This document shows, one piece after another, positions 14,570-24,623 of a stretch of DNA of 41,720 nucleotides (within the stretch, counting starts at the first letter, position 1; every line of letters begins with the position of its first letter). This stretch comes from an uncultured Lachnospiraceae bacterium (GTDB taxonomy: Bacteria; Bacillota; Clostridia; Lachnospirales; Lachnospiraceae). The stretch is taken from assembly GCA_948473115.1 (NCBI GenBank), contig CAOKWI010000038.1, positions 1 to 41,720 on the forward strand, in the 5' to 3' direction. A model generated the notes under the pieces. The model worked only from the letters and a program-made list of their open reading frames with translations. It did no database searches and was not told where the DNA came from. A program made the translations under genes and the position numbers.

Positions 14570-16375
14570 TTACTTCTGCGCCTGCAGTTCCTCCACATCC
14601 GGAAGCAGGATCTCCACCTTCGTGCCGCATCCCTTTCCGCTGTCGATCCTCACCCCGCATCCCTCCCCGTATCTCAGCTTCACCCTCTGGTGCACATTGC
14701 TGACGCCGATATGACGTCCGTTTTCGCTGTAGCTGTTCAGCTTATTCCGAAGCTCTGCCAGCTTTTCCTCACTCATGCCCACTCCGTCGTCCTCGATCGT
14801 GATCACCACATGATACTCCCTGCGGGCCGCGCGGATATTGATGGTTCCCACTCCCACCTTGCACTCCAGTCCATGGATAATGGAATTTTCCACTATGGGC
14901 TGTATGATCAGGGGAAGAATGGGCAACGTTTCCAACCCCTCTTCCACATGGATATGGTATTGGATCCTCTCTTCAAAGCGATACTGCTGGATCCTCAGGT
15001 AATACTCTGCCAGTTCCATCTCCGTTTTCATGGTTACTTCCCTGGCTCCCGCCTGCAGCGTGCTCCGCAGGAGCCTGGCCAGCATACTGACGATCTCCTC
15101 GATATCATACTGCCTGCTTCTGCGTGCCCGCATACGGATCGTCTCCAGGGTATTATACAGGAAATGGGGATTGATCTGGCTGGCCAGCATCTTGAATTCT
15201 GCGTCCTTCTGCCGGACCGTAAGCCGCTCCGCGTGAAGCCTCTCCTGATAAACCTCTGCCAGCAGTCTCTGGATCTGTAGAATCATGGTGCCCAGATAAT
15301 TGTACAAATCGCTGATCTCGTCCCTGCCCCCCAGTTCCTTCTCCAGTTCAAAACTGCCTCCCGCGGCTTTCTGCATCTGCTCCCGGAACCGCTCCACACG
15401 GTGACTGAAAAGATTGGCAAACACTATAATAACAGTAACGGAGATCCCCACGCTGAAGACAAATAGCAGAATACTCTGCATTGTCCGGCTGTTCACCTCC
15501 CGCAGGATATCCCGGTAGGCCTTAAAGCTCACCACCTGAAGATAATCCTCCGACTCCGCCAGGGGAATCGTCTCACAGGTCATCACATATTCCTGCCTGC
15601 CCAGAAAGATACTTTCCTGGACCTGCCTGCTGCTCCCATCCGGAAGGAACTCCCTGATCTGCTCCGCATCCACTTTTTCCCCGGTCCGGACCACCACAGT
15701 CTCTCCGTTCAGTATCACAAAGGTATCACAGCCCCTGTCCTGCAGAAGCACCTCGAACCGCTCCGGCCTGATATAGACCGCCAGCACACCCACATCCACA
15801 CCCTTCCGGGTCTTCAGCATCCTGACAAGGGTCAGGGCATTGTAGTTCGAGTAATCCGTGGAAGGGATCGTGCGCAGACACCACAGTGCGCCGCCCTTTT
15901 TTTCAGCTGCCTCCCGGTACCATTCCTCCTGTTCGATTTCCTCCGTCACCTTTACGAACCGGGAATTTCCCACAAGAGTGTCATTTTTCATGTATACGTT
16001 GATCCATGCCACAATATTGTTATAATACTTCCCATAATCCAGGAAGGAAGTAAACGCCTTGTAGTCCTGAACCATTTCCAGGTAATCAGAATACTGCCTG
16101 GTGGCGATCTCCTCCATCTGTTTGTCAAAGTAAAAATACTTTGTGACCGTGCTGACTGTCTCAGTCATATCCTCTGTCTGGCTCCTGATCATCTCCAGTT
16201 CGGTCACTTCCGCCCTCTTCGCCTGATCCACCAGGATTTCCGACATCCCATGGATCAGATACAGCGCTATGACAATACTGGGAAGCGCGCCGCCGATGAT
16301 ATAGATAAAAAACATTCGATAGCGCATTTTCATCCCGGAAATCTGATCCAGCAGAGCCCTGATACGCTGTGCCAT
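14570..16375 (-). CDS. YesM-type sensor histidine kinase
   Basis: The 601-residue membrane protein has an N-terminal helix (residues about 17-40, FFIYIIGGALPSIVIALYL), an extracellular sensor region of about 250 residues, a second helix (SILLFVFSVGISVTVIIVF), a HAMP-like linker, the His_kinase segment with INPHFLYNTLETIRM, and a HATPase domain with the G-boxes DDGVGMSE and GKGCGTKVEILLP. It presumably senses the extracellular sugar or loaded binding protein and phosphorylates the regulator encoded 115 bases downstream. The start is the ATG at 16375 with GGAGGAAC upstream. The open frame extends further but without a ribosome binding site. Confidence 0.93.
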   Translation of the reverse strand: MAQRIRALLDQISGMKMRYRMFFIYIIGGALPSIVIALYLIHGMSEILVDQAKRAEVTELEMIRSQTEDMTETVSTVTKYFYFDKQMEEIATRQYSDYLEMVQDYKAFTSFLDYGKYYNNIVAWINVYMKNDTLVGNSRFVKVTEEIEQEEWYREAAEKKGGALWCLRTIPSTDYSNYNALTLVRMLKTRKGVDVGVLAVYIRPERFEVLLQDRGCDTFVILNGETVVVRTGEKVDAEQIREFLPDGSSRQVQESIFLGRQEYVMTCETIPLAESEDYLQVVSFKAYRDILREVNSRTMQSILLFVFSVGISVTVIIVFANLFSHRVERFREQMQKAAGGSFELEKELGGRDEISDLYNYLGTMILQIQRLLAEVYQERLHAERLTVRQKDAEFKMLASQINPHFLYNTLETIRMRARRSRQYDIEEIVSMLARLLRSTLQAGAREVTMKTEMELAEYYLRIQQYRFEERIQYHIHVEEGLETLPILPLIIQPIVENSIIHGLECKVGVGTINIRAARREYHVVITIEDDGVGMSEEKLAELRNKLNSYSENGRHIGVSNVHQRVKLRYGEGCGVRIDSGKGCGTKVEILLPDVEELQAQK

Positions 16376-16666
16376 CCCTTGTTCCTCCGTTATAAGCCGG
16401 GGGTCACCCCAGCACATATTTGAAAAATCATCATCCGACTCTTCCATGGATGTAAGTGACCAGGTCACGCATGCCCCCGGTATTGTCGGAAACCACACCG
16501 CAGGCAGCCGCAATATCCTTCATTGACACCATATTTCCCAATATATTCTTCCTGTTTTCATTAAGGAACCGTTTACGTAATGGTACTATACTATATTTTC
16601 TGATACTTTACAATGCAAATATACAAGAAGCTTTTCTTCTTGCACATCACTGCGCTTCGATCCATG

Positions 16667-16868
16667 CAGGCTGTTTCCTTAAATTTTTTTTGCTGTCAGA
16701 TAACACATGTCCTAATGTCTCCCAAACTCCTTTTCTGTCCTGATTATGCCATCCTCATATGCCATTCGCAAAGAGCATCCTATCCCGCTTGCATAATCCC
16801 TTTTATACACGTATTTGTGAAGCCAGTTATTTATCTGTCATTAAAGGTTTTTCCTGCTTGGCAATACG
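16667..16868 (-). pseudogene. Degenerate second copy of the RelA-like/small-gene pair
   Basis: The stretch matches 1285-1460 and then jumps to sequence equivalent to 1644-1675, losing about 190 bp with the shared bases TGTCAT at the junction. On the minus strand it retains the end of the RelA-like frame and the first codons of the MCYLIAK gene, the latter with an extra A in the A-run that shifts its frame. It is a relic and cannot encode either protein. Confidence 0.8.
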
Positions 16869-16885
16869 ATGCTCATTCAATCAAA

Positions 16886-17063
16886 TACCCCGCAGCAAGC
16901 TGACGGGGTATCAATCTTGCAACGCAGCAAAGCTGAATGTGTCCTCCGGACACATTAGTATTTGGCCCTCGCGGCATTCGCCAAGTCAGCATAGCTGACT
17001 TTATGCTCGTGCAAGCAGCGGCACAAAGTCAACACAGTTGACTTGGCCCATTGCTCGCGGTAA
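16886..17063. repeat. Cluster of intergenic stem-loops
   Basis: Four hairpins stand in series: TACCCCG/CGGGGTA (16886-16910), AATGTGTCC/GGACACATT (16936-16956), AAGTCAGC/GCTGACTT (16983-17001) and AAGTCAAC/GTTGACTT (17026-17044). The last, with its flanks CGGCACA and CATTGCTCGCGG, is a member of the family also seen at 35636-35680. No coding potential is evident in the gap 16514-17150 beyond the relic at 16667-16868. Confidence 0.55.
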
Positions 17064-17071
17064 TAAAAAGA

Positions 17072-17093
17072 AAGCCGGCCGATTATTTTCAAT
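17072..17093. repeat. Half of the 3.7 kb terminator hairpin
   Basis: These 22 bases are identical to 3756-3777 (right arm of the stem-loop after the PIN module plus its ATTATTTTCAAT tail). The left arm is absent, so no terminator can form. It marks a shared origin of the two regions. Confidence 0.7.
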
Positions 17094-17150
17094 ATCCTCT
17101 TCCAGGTTTCATGTCCAAATCTCTTTCACACTTCCCGTCATGCCAATGCA

Positions 17151-18923
17151 CTACTCTTCACCCCCGATCAATACCTCCTTACCGGAAAACGCGAACCCAT
17201 ATTTCCGTATTCGTTCCGCCGGTATCCCCCTTGCGCGGAGCGCCCTGTCATACTGTTTTTCCTCGATCTGCGCCAAGGCCGCTTTCACGGCGCTTTCCAG
17301 CGTTTCCCCTCTCCGCGCGTTGACCACCTTGAATTCTATCACAAATGCCTCCATGCTATGGGCGTCCTTGCCCTTGATGCCCATGTCTTGGATATCCATG
17401 CCCTGGTTTTCCTTACTGTCTCCCCTGGGTTCCAGCATAATATCATAACGGCCATAGCCGCTTTCCTTATTGGAGGTTATTACATATCTGTCCCTCAGTT
17501 CCACCATCATGCCCAGCACAAAGCCATGGTAGAATTTCTCCGGCTGTACCTTTCCGGAGGGAATCTTCCCCGTGTCAAAACTGCTGAACAGTTCACAGGA
17601 AATATCATTCATGGTCTCATTCATAGCCTCCACATCATTGGAAAGCAGCGCCTTCAAAAATGCATTGCTGACTCCACGGCATCTTCCGAACCATCCCTCG
17701 ATCATCCGCTCAAACATCATCTGGACTTCCATATTGGTCAGCTTCAGATCATATTCCGCTTTCCGGATTTCGGTGTTAAATTCATAATACTCCACTTTCA
17801 GATACCCGCTGGCAAGCAGCAGACTCCACACCGCCTCGTCCCCCCCGGAATGCTCTCCTTCCGTGTCCAGCTGGCTGAATATGACCTGCTCATCCAACGT
17901 GGTATGGAACATTTCACCCTGGAGTAAACGTCCCATGGTCATCTTGATCTCCGGGCTTCCCTCCCTGATCAGTTTCCCGACAAGACTGTTGGAACTGGAA
18001 TTCGCCCAGTACGCTCCCACTTTCCCTGTATCCAGATAATTGATGACAGACCAGGGATTGTATATGTCCTTCACATTTCCAAAGGTAAATCCGTCATACC
18101 ATTTTTTGACTTCATCCTTTTTCTCCGGCCATCCGAACTCCTCCATCGCAGAAAATACTTCTTCCTCCGTAAACCCAAAGAGATCCGCATATTCCTCCGA
18201 TGTAACTGTCACCACCTTCAAATTATTCAAATCCGAAAATACAGATTCTTTGCTGACTCGTGTAATACCTGTCATCAAGGCACGCTCCAGGTAAGGGTTC
18301 GTCTTAAACGCCGCATTGAACAGATTCCTGGTAAAAGCCGTCATTTCCTCCCAGTAGCCGTTCACATAAGCCTCCTGCATGGGAGTGTCATATTCATCCA
18401 GCAGAATGATAACTTTTTTGCCGTAATATTTATATAAATATTCCGTCAGGGCATTGAGACTGTCCGTTGCCACATACTCGTCCATTTCTGCGGAAACCTT
18501 TCTGAAAAACTCCGCTTCCCGTTCGTTCAGCTTTCCACTTTTGAGAAGAAAGTCATACCGGTTATACAGACTGGTAATGATCTGGCATATCTTCTTTCTG
18601 GTATTGATCCAGGAGGTTTCCTTTACCTTTGCAAAACTCAGCGAAATAACAGGGTATGTCCCCTGGAGACCCCGGTACTTTTCTTCCTCCCAGATCTCCA
18701 GTCCCTCAAACAGGTCGGCTCTGCCTGCATAATCCAAAGAAAAAAATTTCTCTGCCATACTCATGGTCAGCGTCTTTCCAAACCTCCTGGGACGGCTGAT
18801 CAGCGTCACACTGTCCCCGCTCTCCCACCATTCCCGCAGGAAGCGGGTCTTGTCTATATAAAAATATCCGTTGCACCTGATTGTCTCAAAATCCTGGCAA
18901 CCAATACTCACTGTCCTTGCCAT
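17151..18923 (-). CDS. AAA-ATPase-like protein with PD-(D/E)XK nuclease domain
   Basis: The 590-residue cytoplasmic protein has the family start QDFETIRCNGYFYIDKT, a Walker A region SRPRRFGKTLTM (Lys50), and a Walker B-like VIILLDEYDTPM (Asp176-Glu177). The C-terminal PD-(D/E)XK-type region carries GRYDIMLEP and AFVIEFKVV (Glu530, Lys532). This is the common AAA-ATPase-like/DUF1703 family of gut Clostridia and Bacteroidetes. Its biological role is not established, although mobile-element or defence functions have been suggested. The start is the ATG at 18923 with AAAGGAG seven bases upstream. It appears complete and stands alone. Confidence 0.88.
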   Translation of the reverse strand: MARTVSIGCQDFETIRCNGYFYIDKTRFLREWWESGDSVTLISRPRRFGKTLTMSMAEKFFSLDYAGRADLFEGLEIWEEEKYRGLQGTYPVISLSFAKVKETSWINTRKKICQIITSLYNRYDFLLKSGKLNEREAEFFRKVSAEMDEYVATDSLNALTEYLYKYYGKKVIILLDEYDTPMQEAYVNGYWEEMTAFTRNLFNAAFKTNPYLERALMTGITRVSKESVFSDLNNLKVVTVTSEEYADLFGFTEEEVFSAMEEFGWPEKKDEVKKWYDGFTFGNVKDIYNPWSVINYLDTGKVGAYWANSSSNSLVGKLIREGSPEIKMTMGRLLQGEMFHTTLDEQVIFSQLDTEGEHSGGDEAVWSLLLASGYLKVEYYEFNTEIRKAEYDLKLTNMEVQMMFERMIEGWFGRCRGVSNAFLKALLSNDVEAMNETMNDISCELFSSFDTGKIPSGKVQPEKFYHGFVLGMMVELRDRYVITSNKESGYGRYDIMLEPRGDSKENQGMDIQDMGIKGKDAHSMEAFVIEFKVVNARRGETLESAVKAALAQIEEKQYDRALRARGIPAERIRKYGFAFSGKEVLIGGEE

Positions 18924-19054
18924 GCACATACTCCTTTCCACAGCTGCTGCCTGTTCCATTCCAGTATAGCCTATTATTTTCCACGTTACAACAAATACAT
19001 CTGGATGCAGGACTACAGTTTATCAGATGATGCAGAAAGTGTATACACACTTAG

Positions 19055-21553
19055 CTACAATTCATTGATGGTCTCCGTCACCACCATGTTCCGGATACGC
19101 CTGGACGGCGTATACACCGCTGCCAGCGCCGCCAGAATGACAAAGACCAGTATCACCGCGATCTGACCCACGGGCAGGGTCCAGAAAATATAGTAGAAGT
19201 GCGAGGTCACCAGCCTGTTGAACATCCATCTACTCAGCGGCAGTCCCAGCCCGCAGCCCACAAGCAGCCCCACAGCCGAATAGGTAAAGGCCTCCGCCGC
19301 GATCATCCTGGTGACCTGACCCACGCTCATGCCGATGGCACGCATGGCCCCATACTGGTTGATCCGGGCGGTGACGCTCATGGAAATGCTGTTCACAATG
19401 TTCAGCAGGGCAATCAAGGCAATGAGCGCCACAAAGCCATAGACAAACACCATAAGCATCAGGTACATGCTGCCGATGGCCTCCTCCCGCCTGTCCCGGA
19501 AGTCATACTCCCTGGAAAGTCTGGCAATCTCATTCACGGCATCGTTGCTGTCCTCCAAAACCCGGCTCTCAAACTGTGCCTCCACAATGACGTAGCCCGT
19601 CTCCCCGGTCAGACGCCGGTAGGTTTCCTCGGGCAGAATCAGTATGGTCTTTCCGTCCGTGCTGCCGTCATTGGAATAGGGACTGTACTTCAATAATCCC
19701 ACAATTTCCAGTTCCTCCTCCCCTATGCGGACCCTGTCGCCGATCCCAAGGGGCATATCCCTGTCCCAGATGGCCAGGGCGCAGCTGCTGCCCTCCGTCA
19801 TTCTCCTGATATCGCTGCCCTTTCTCAGATCCGTGTCCTTCACCAGCAGTTCCAGCTGGTATTGGCTGTAGGAGATCAGATCCACCGTTCCCGCCACTTC
19901 CCCGGCTTCCACGCCGCTTCCCGCAGGATCCCGGAAAATCAGCCCGGCTGGGACATCGTTGCTCATGCTCCTGCCGAAGGCATGTGCCACGCCGTCCAGC
20001 GCCTCTATGGACTCCACCAGGGACGGGTCAATGGAATTTGTGAGATCCACACTGGTAATGTCAAGATCCGGGGCGGACGCCTTCTGGGGCAGCATGCAGT
20101 CCACCAGTGTGATCAGCACGGAGAAGCACAGAAAGAGAATGATGCTGATGGCAAAGGAGCCTGTCATCAGAAGCAGGTTCTTCTTCGCCCCCACGGCATG
20201 GTGGAAGCCCAGAGCCGTTTCTACCCTGCCCACATGAGAAGAAGTTCCCTTATGTGAACCCTGGACACCTTTCGCTGACCGGCCTGCACCGCGGACACCA
20301 TATCTCCCCTTCGCACAGACATCCACGTTGCCTGATACCGCCGACACGGGAGACGCCTTTGCCGCCCGTTTTGCCGGGGCCTGCGCCGCCAGGAACACGG
20401 TGATCACTCCCACCGCTGCGCCGCACAGAATACCGATCACGCTTATGATATAAGGAGCATTGGAGGATTCGCCTCCCACCAAATTCCTCTGGCACCAGGT
20501 AACGATCCATACCGTCACCACCCCAAGCGCGCACCCCACGGGCACAGCCGTCTTACACCAGTTCAGGGCTTCCAGCCGCACGAAACGGATGATCTGGCTT
20601 CTGCTGGCCCCGATACAGCGCAGCATCCCGAAAAACTGCATCCTCTGGGACACATTGCTGTTCATGCTGCTGGAGATCATCAGGACGCCCGCCGCAAGGA
20701 TCATCAGAAACAGCACCACTGCAAGGGGAAACACACTCTGGATATAGGCGTTGTTCGAGATGCCGTAGGTTGCCATGAGGATGGTATTATAGCTTATGTT
20801 TTCATCCGGTATGCCATAGGCTTCCTGCAGTCCGGCTATGGCTTTTCTCAGCCGTACCTTTTCCCCAAACTGAATATAGTACTGAGGATCGCCGGTATCG
20901 TTATTTTCCTGGCAGATTTCCCGGAACACACGGATATTCAGGAACGCGCCCACCCGATCCTTTCCCACCAGCAGAGCGCTGCTGTCGCCGCCATTGGAGC
21001 CTTCGTACTGCCCGTGGTCGCCGTTGATACGGAATCCTGATATGATGAAGACATGATCCCCCGCAGGCGTGTCCAGGGTAACGCTGTCACCCAGGTCCAC
21101 CCCCAGGAGCTCCCTGGCGTTCTCCGTGAGGATCACTTCATTTCCGCCGTTCAAATGCGCCCCTTCGGAAAAGTAGGGCATGATATTGCCGATAAACGCT
21201 TCCTCAATGCCGCACAGCGCTGTCTGCATTCCCCCGATATAATATTCCTTATCCATGTTCAGGTCATCATCCAGGTTCAGCACATCGTACCAGGAGGATG
21301 CGGCCACCTCCGGGGATCCCGCGATCTGCTCCGCCGTGCTTTCATCGATTCCGCTCAACCGCATATGCCAGTTCCCTGCCCTCTCCAGGGAGCCTGCGCT
21401 CTGCGTCCGGGCAAAAACCTCCGCCAGGGAAAAAATAGTCGTCACCAGGAAAACCGCCAGGATGATACAGACAAAGATCAGTCTGCTCTGCTTCCTGCGG
21501 ACACGGGCGGAAATGGGGATGAGGCTGAGATAGCTTTTCATTGTGTGATCCAT
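19055..21553 (-). CDS. FtsX/MacB-type ABC exporter permease
   Basis: The 832-residue membrane protein has an N-terminal helix after a basic start ([21 protein letters not shown]), a MacB-like periplasmic-type domain, an FtsX core of three helices (residues about 270-400), a second extracellular domain, and a second FtsX core at the C-terminus ([19 protein letters not shown] onward). With the ATPase encoded immediately upstream it forms a MacB/Vex-like transporter, probably exporting or removing peptides, lipids or antibiotics. The start is taken as the ATG at 21553 (GGGAGG seven bases upstream). The ATG at 21559 overlaps the ATPase stop as ATGA but is only one base from the Shine-Dalgarno. 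A decayed copy of its 3' end is at 2813-2999. Confidence 0.9.
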   Translation of the reverse strand: MDHTMKSYLSLIPISARVRRKQSRLIFVCIILAVFLVTTIFSLAEVFARTQSAGSLERAGNWHMRLSGIDESTAEQIAGSPEVAASSWYDVLNLDDDLNMDKEYYIGGMQTALCGIEEAFIGNIMPYFSEGAHLNGGNEVILTENARELLGVDLGDSVTLDTPAGDHVFIISGFRINGDHGQYEGSNGGDSSALLVGKDRVGAFLNIRVFREICQENNDTGDPQYYIQFGEKVRLRKAIAGLQEAYGIPDENISYNTILMATYGISNNAYIQSVFPLAVVLFLMILAAGVLMISSSMNSNVSQRMQFFGMLRCIGASRSQIIRFVRLEALNWCKTAVPVGCALGVVTVWIVTWCQRNLVGGESSNAPYIISVIGILCGAAVGVITVFLAAQAPAKRAAKASPVSAVSGNVDVCAKGRYGVRGAGRSAKGVQGSHKGTSSHVGRVETALGFHHAVGAKKNLLLMTGSFAISIILFLCFSVLITLVDCMLPQKASAPDLDITSVDLTNSIDPSLVESIEALDGVAHAFGRSMSNDVPAGLIFRDPAGSGVEAGEVAGTVDLISYSQYQLELLVKDTDLRKGSDIRRMTEGSSCALAIWDRDMPLGIGDRVRIGEEELEIVGLLKYSPYSNDGSTDGKTILILPEETYRRLTGETGYVIVEAQFESRVLEDSNDAVNEIARLSREYDFRDRREEAIGSMYLMLMVFVYGFVALIALIALLNIVNSISMSVTARINQYGAMRAIGMSVGQVTRMIAAEAFTYSAVGLLVGCGLGLPLSRWMFNRLVTSHFYYIFWTLPVGQIAVILVFVILAALAAVYTPSRRIRNMVVTETINEL

Positions 21554-21555
21554 GG

Positions 21556-22320
21556 TCATGCCTCCCTTCCCGCAGCGTCCAGGTCGATCACGGAAAGTCC
21601 GCCTTCTCCCGCGCCATGGTTCCTGATATCATATTCCCTGGTGTCATACCGCCCGAAATCCGTCAGCACCCCGTCCGATACCTCCAGGATCCGGTCCGCA
21701 GTCTGGGCGATCCCCCTGCTGTGCGTGATCATGACAATGGTCTGCTCATATTTCCTGGACGCTTCCTTCAATAAAGCAATCACCTCGCTGCTGTTCTGGG
21801 TATCCAGGTTTCCGGTGGGCTCATCCGCCAGGATCAAAGCCGGACGGGTGATCAGCGCGCGCCCGATGGCCACCCTCTGCTGCTGTCCGCCCGATAGCTG
21901 GCCGGGCAGATGGTGACGGCGTTCCCTCAGCTTCAGCACCTCCAGCAGTTCCTCCAGGTATTTCTGGTTGGGCTTCTGATAGTCCAGCAGCACCGGGAAA
22001 ACCATATTCTGTTCCACCGTCAGTTCAGGGATCAGGTTGAAATTCTGGAAAATAAAGCCGATATTCCTGCGGCGGAACACCGTCAGCTTCTTTTCTGCCA
22101 TTCCGAAGATATCCCTGCTGTCAATAAACACTTTTCCTGTGGTGGGCGTATCCAGCGCACCGATCATATTCAGCAGCGTACTTTTCCCGGAGCCCGATTC
22201 CCCGACCACTGCCACAAACTCTCCTTTGGGAACGGAAAAGCTGACATTCTTCAGGGCGTGTACCGCTGTCTCCCCGCTGCCATAGACCTTGGAGACTGAT
22301 TTGACTTCCAATAGATTCAT
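21556..22320 (-). CDS. ABC exporter ATP-binding protein (LolD/MacB type)
   Basis: The 254-residue ATPase contains Walker [10 protein letters not shown], the Q-loop [10 protein letters not shown], the signature [15 protein letters not shown], Walker [13 protein letters not shown] and the His switch ITHSRG. The type II permease partner follows with a 4-base or shorter gap. The C-terminal tail (residues about 225-254, with [12 protein letters not shown]) is longer than in most LolD-type proteins. The start is the ATG at 22320 ([14 protein letters not shown]). The upstream GTG at 22332 sits on top of the only purine-rich box. Expression is probably controlled by the two-component system encoded upstream. 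Confidence 0.92.
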   Translation of the reverse strand: MNLLEVKSVSKVYGSGETAVHALKNVSFSVPKGEFVAVVGESGSGKSTLLNMIGALDTPTTGKVFIDSRDIFGMAEKKLTVFRRRNIGFIFQNFNLIPELTVEQNMVFPVLLDYQKPNQKYLEELLEVLKLRERRHHLPGQLSGGQQQRVAIGRALITRPALILADEPTGNLDTQNSSEVIALLKEASRKYEQTIVMITHSRGIAQTADRILEVSDGVLTDFGRYDTREYDIRNHGAGEGGLSVIDLDAAGREA

Positions 22321-22424
22321 AATGATATGCACCTCTTTTTCTTTGTGTTATTCTCAGGGATGATTTCCACATCTCTGACGATTGAAAGCATATCACGGCA
22401 ACCCTACGGCAAAATGACTTCTAT

Positions 22425-22437
22425 CCTACAATTTTGT
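22425..22437. promoter_or_regulatory. CCTACAATTTTGT box upstream of the exporter operon
   Basis: This 13-mer repeats part of the perfect palindrome at 24624-24639 in front of the regulator gene. It lies about 105 bases upstream of the ATPase start, a sensible place for a response-regulator site. Confidence 0.35.
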
Positions 22438-22630
22438 CACCTGTACGGTTGCAATCCGGTGCCCTGTCTGCATGCCATTTATGGCAATGCAGACGGGGCA
22501 TTGGATTAGCAACCTACTCCCAAATGAGCAAAACGCGGATGCGCAAGCAGACGCAGGAGCGCGTAAGCGCGGGTTTTGTGAATGTGGGAGTCAGGTTGGA
22601 TGCTCCTTGGAGCGTCCAACCGTACAGGTG
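22438..22630. ncRNA. Multi-hairpin structured element, copy B
   Basis: About 193 bp with the same stem chain as 12665-12877 but lacking the GAGGGTGT hairpin. The outer stem is a perfect 14 bp (CACCTGTACGGTTG with CAACCGTACAGGTG). Differences from copy A fall as pairs: G-C to A-T and T.G to C-G in the outer stem, C-G to T-A in CTGCATGCCAT's stem, and T-A to C-G in ACTCCCA/TGGGAGT. It sits between the sensor kinase stop and the exporter operon. An 11-bp direct repeat, CAATTTTGTCA, flanks it at 22429-22439 and 22632-22642. Confidence 0.65.
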
Positions 22631-22639
22631 GCAATTTTG

Positions 22640-23710
22640 TCATCTTTGCGATTGCAATTTTATAGGAAACAGGAACAGAAAGGTGCTGCCCATGCCTAAC
22701 TGGCTGTCCACCTTCAGCGAACCGCCGTGGGCCTCGGCAATGGATTTCGCAAGGGGCAGGCCAAGGCCGATCCCCTGGACATCCTCCGAAAATCGGCTGC
22801 GGTAGAAACGCTTGAAAATATGATACAGATCCTCCGGGTGGATACCCGTCCCATTGTCCTTTACCAGGATCCGCAGTGTGGACGCCGCCTGCGCCCATTC
22901 TATGCGGATCACTCCCCCTGCCCCGGTATGGTCCAGCGCATTCTTCACCACATTACCCACCGCCTCCGTCAGCCAGCTGCGGTCACAGGGCAGGGTAAGG
23001 GCTTCCTCCCCCTCCAGAAGGATTTCCTTCCCCTCCTGTGCGGCACGGAATGCAAACCGCTTTCCCACATCCTCCATCATTTCCGAAACATTCTGTATTT
23101 CCCGGTTCAGTTCAATGATATCCGCGTCAAATTTGGCCACATTCAGCAGGTTCTGCACCAGCGCCTGGATCCTGTCCAGTTCCTGCTCCGAGAAATCCGC
23201 AAACTCCCTGACTGTGGAAGCATCACCTGCCTCCTCCCGGATAATGCCGTTGTAAATGTTGAGTGCCGCAAGAGGTGTTTTCAGCTGATGGGAAATGTCC
23301 GATATGGTATCCCGCAGGAACTGTTTCGCCCTTCCCTCGTTTTCCGCATGGGCATTGAGGATCGCCGCCAGGGTATTGACCTCATGGAGCAGCCTGTACA
23401 GTTCGCCTTCTTCGCTGCTCTCGATGCGGGCGTCCCTGTTGCCGGAAATATACTCCCTGACCTGATTCACCGCATCCTCTATCGTCCTGCTCTGCTTCCT
23501 GAAATAATCATGGCAGAAACCCAGGACTGCGATACCCATACAGGGAAGGCAGACCCAGATGCAGACTGCCGTATCTTTTGACCCCGTCGCCAGGAGAACT
23601 GCCGAAAACAGGGTAACCGCCACGATACAGGACGATATCCTGCGAAAAAGCTGTCTGATATTTTTATTTGCCAGTATATTCATACCTACACCCCTATGCT
23701 GTTTCGGCAT
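22640..23710 (-). CDS. Sensor histidine kinase of the exporter two-component system
   Basis: The 356-residue kinase has two closely spaced membrane helices (residues about 25-42 and 48-66) with almost no extracellular loop, so it probably senses a signal in the membrane or through the exporter. The HisKA motif is DISHQLKTPLAAL (His131), the N-box is NVVKNALDHTGAGG and the G-boxes are DNGTGIHPED and GIGLGLPLAKSI. It resembles VncS-type kinases that partner FtsX-type exporters. The start is the ATG at 23710 (GGAGAAG upstream). The ATG at 23683 is an alternative. The stop lies 10 bases from the structured element. Confidence 0.9.
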   Translation of the reverse strand: MPKQHRGVGMNILANKNIRQLFRRISSCIVAVTLFSAVLLATGSKDTAVCIWVCLPCMGIAVLGFCHDYFRKQSRTIEDAVNQVREYISGNRDARIESSEEGELYRLLHEVNTLAAILNAHAENEGRAKQFLRDTISDISHQLKTPLAALNIYNGIIREEAGDASTVREFADFSEQELDRIQALVQNLLNVAKFDADIIELNREIQNVSEMMEDVGKRFAFRAAQEGKEILLEGEEALTLPCDRSWLTEAVGNVVKNALDHTGAGGVIRIEWAQAASTLRILVKDNGTGIHPEDLYHIFKRFYRSRFSEDVQGIGLGLPLAKSIAEAHGGSLKVDSQLGMGSTFLFLFPIKLQSQR

Positions 23711-23747
23711 TAGTACTTCTCCGTAAAATGCCCTAAGACTTTTCACG

Positions 23748-24434
23748 CTATTCTGCCACATTCCATTTATACCCCATCCGCCGGACCGTCACAATCCGCT
23801 TCGGCTCCCCGGGATCGTCCTCTATCTTCATGCGCAGCCTGCGTATATATACCGTCAGCGTATTGTTATCGATATAATTCTCATCGCAGTCCCACAATTT
23901 CCCTAAAATCTGCTCCGCCGACAGGATCACATTGGGATTTTCCATGAACAGACACAGCAGCTTATATTCATTTGCGGTCACATCCAGAAGCTGCCCGTCC
24001 TTATATACCTCCCCTTTCAACCGCTGTACCCGAATCCCATTGGAGTACAGCTCCGCCTCCGACTGGCTGAAATTGTCACTCCTGCGCAGCAGCGCATGGA
24101 TCCTTGACAAAAAGACCGCCAGCTTGAAGGGCTTTGTGATATAATCGTCCGCGCCGATGTCAAGTCCCATGATAATGTCCGCCTCCTCATCAGCAGCTGT
24201 CAGGAACATAATGGGAACCTTCGACGTCCGGCGCAGTTTTTTACACAGTTCAAAACCTGATCCGTCCGGCAGTGATACATCCAGAATGACCAGGTCATAC
24301 CTGCCCTCTGCCCACATGGCATCCGCCTCAAGGCTGGTCCGTGCAATATCGATCTCATACCCCTGCTTCCTGACGGCAAAGGAAAGCCCGCCGATCAGGC
24401 TCAGGTCATCTTCCACCAAAAAAATACGCTTCAT
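23748..24434 (-). CDS. OmpR-family response regulator
   Basis: The 228-residue protein has a receiver domain (acidic pair EDD at 8-10, phospho-acceptor Asp52 in LVILDVSLPDGSG, Lys in DDYITKPFK) and a C-terminal winged helix (residues about 130-225, ENYIDNNTLTVYIRRLRMKI and RRMGYKWN). It is transcribed ahead of its kinase with a gap of 37 bases and likely controls the ABC exporter operon. The promoter is at 24487-24515. Confidence 0.93.
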   Translation of the reverse strand: MKRIFLVEDDLSLIGGLSFAVRKQGYEIDIARTSLEADAMWAEGRYDLVILDVSLPDGSGFELCKKLRRTSKVPIMFLTAADEEADIIMGLDIGADDYITKPFKLAVFLSRIHALLRRSDNFSQSEAELYSNGIRVQRLKGEVYKDGQLLDVTANEYKLLCLFMENPNVILSAEQILGKLWDCDENYIDNNTLTVYIRRLRMKIEDDPGEPKRIVTVRRMGYKWNVAE

Positions 24435-24486
24435 TCCGATCCATCCTTATTTCTGTTTTTTGCACACTTGCACACTTATAAAAGAA

Positions 24487-24515
24487 GCTATATCATTTTC
24501 AGTTCTGTTTGTCAA
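24487..24515 (-). promoter_or_regulatory. Promoter of the exporter regulator gene
   Basis: On the minus strand TTGACA (24515-24510) and TATAGC (24492-24487) are 17 bp apart, about 50 bases before the start codon. Confidence 0.7.
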
Positions 24516-24623
24516 GAACGGTTCAGAATCCCTCCTGCCTGTATGTAACAGTTCAGCCCTCCCATTCCTATGGAGACGGGCACCCCCTCCTCAGCGTCTG
24601 CAAGCAACAGGTATTGCAATCAG

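Noticed and set aside
17151..18923. AAA-ATPase/PD-(D/E)XK protein as a new defence system
   Set aside because: The family is very common and poorly understood, and no partner genes are present here. The sequence gives no specific support.
22429..22642. CAATTTTGTCA repeats as proof that element B is a transposon
   Set aside because: Copy A has no flanking repeat, 11 bp is long for a target duplication, and similar CAATTTTGT strings occur elsewhere near this operon, so the repeats may be operator-like sequence.
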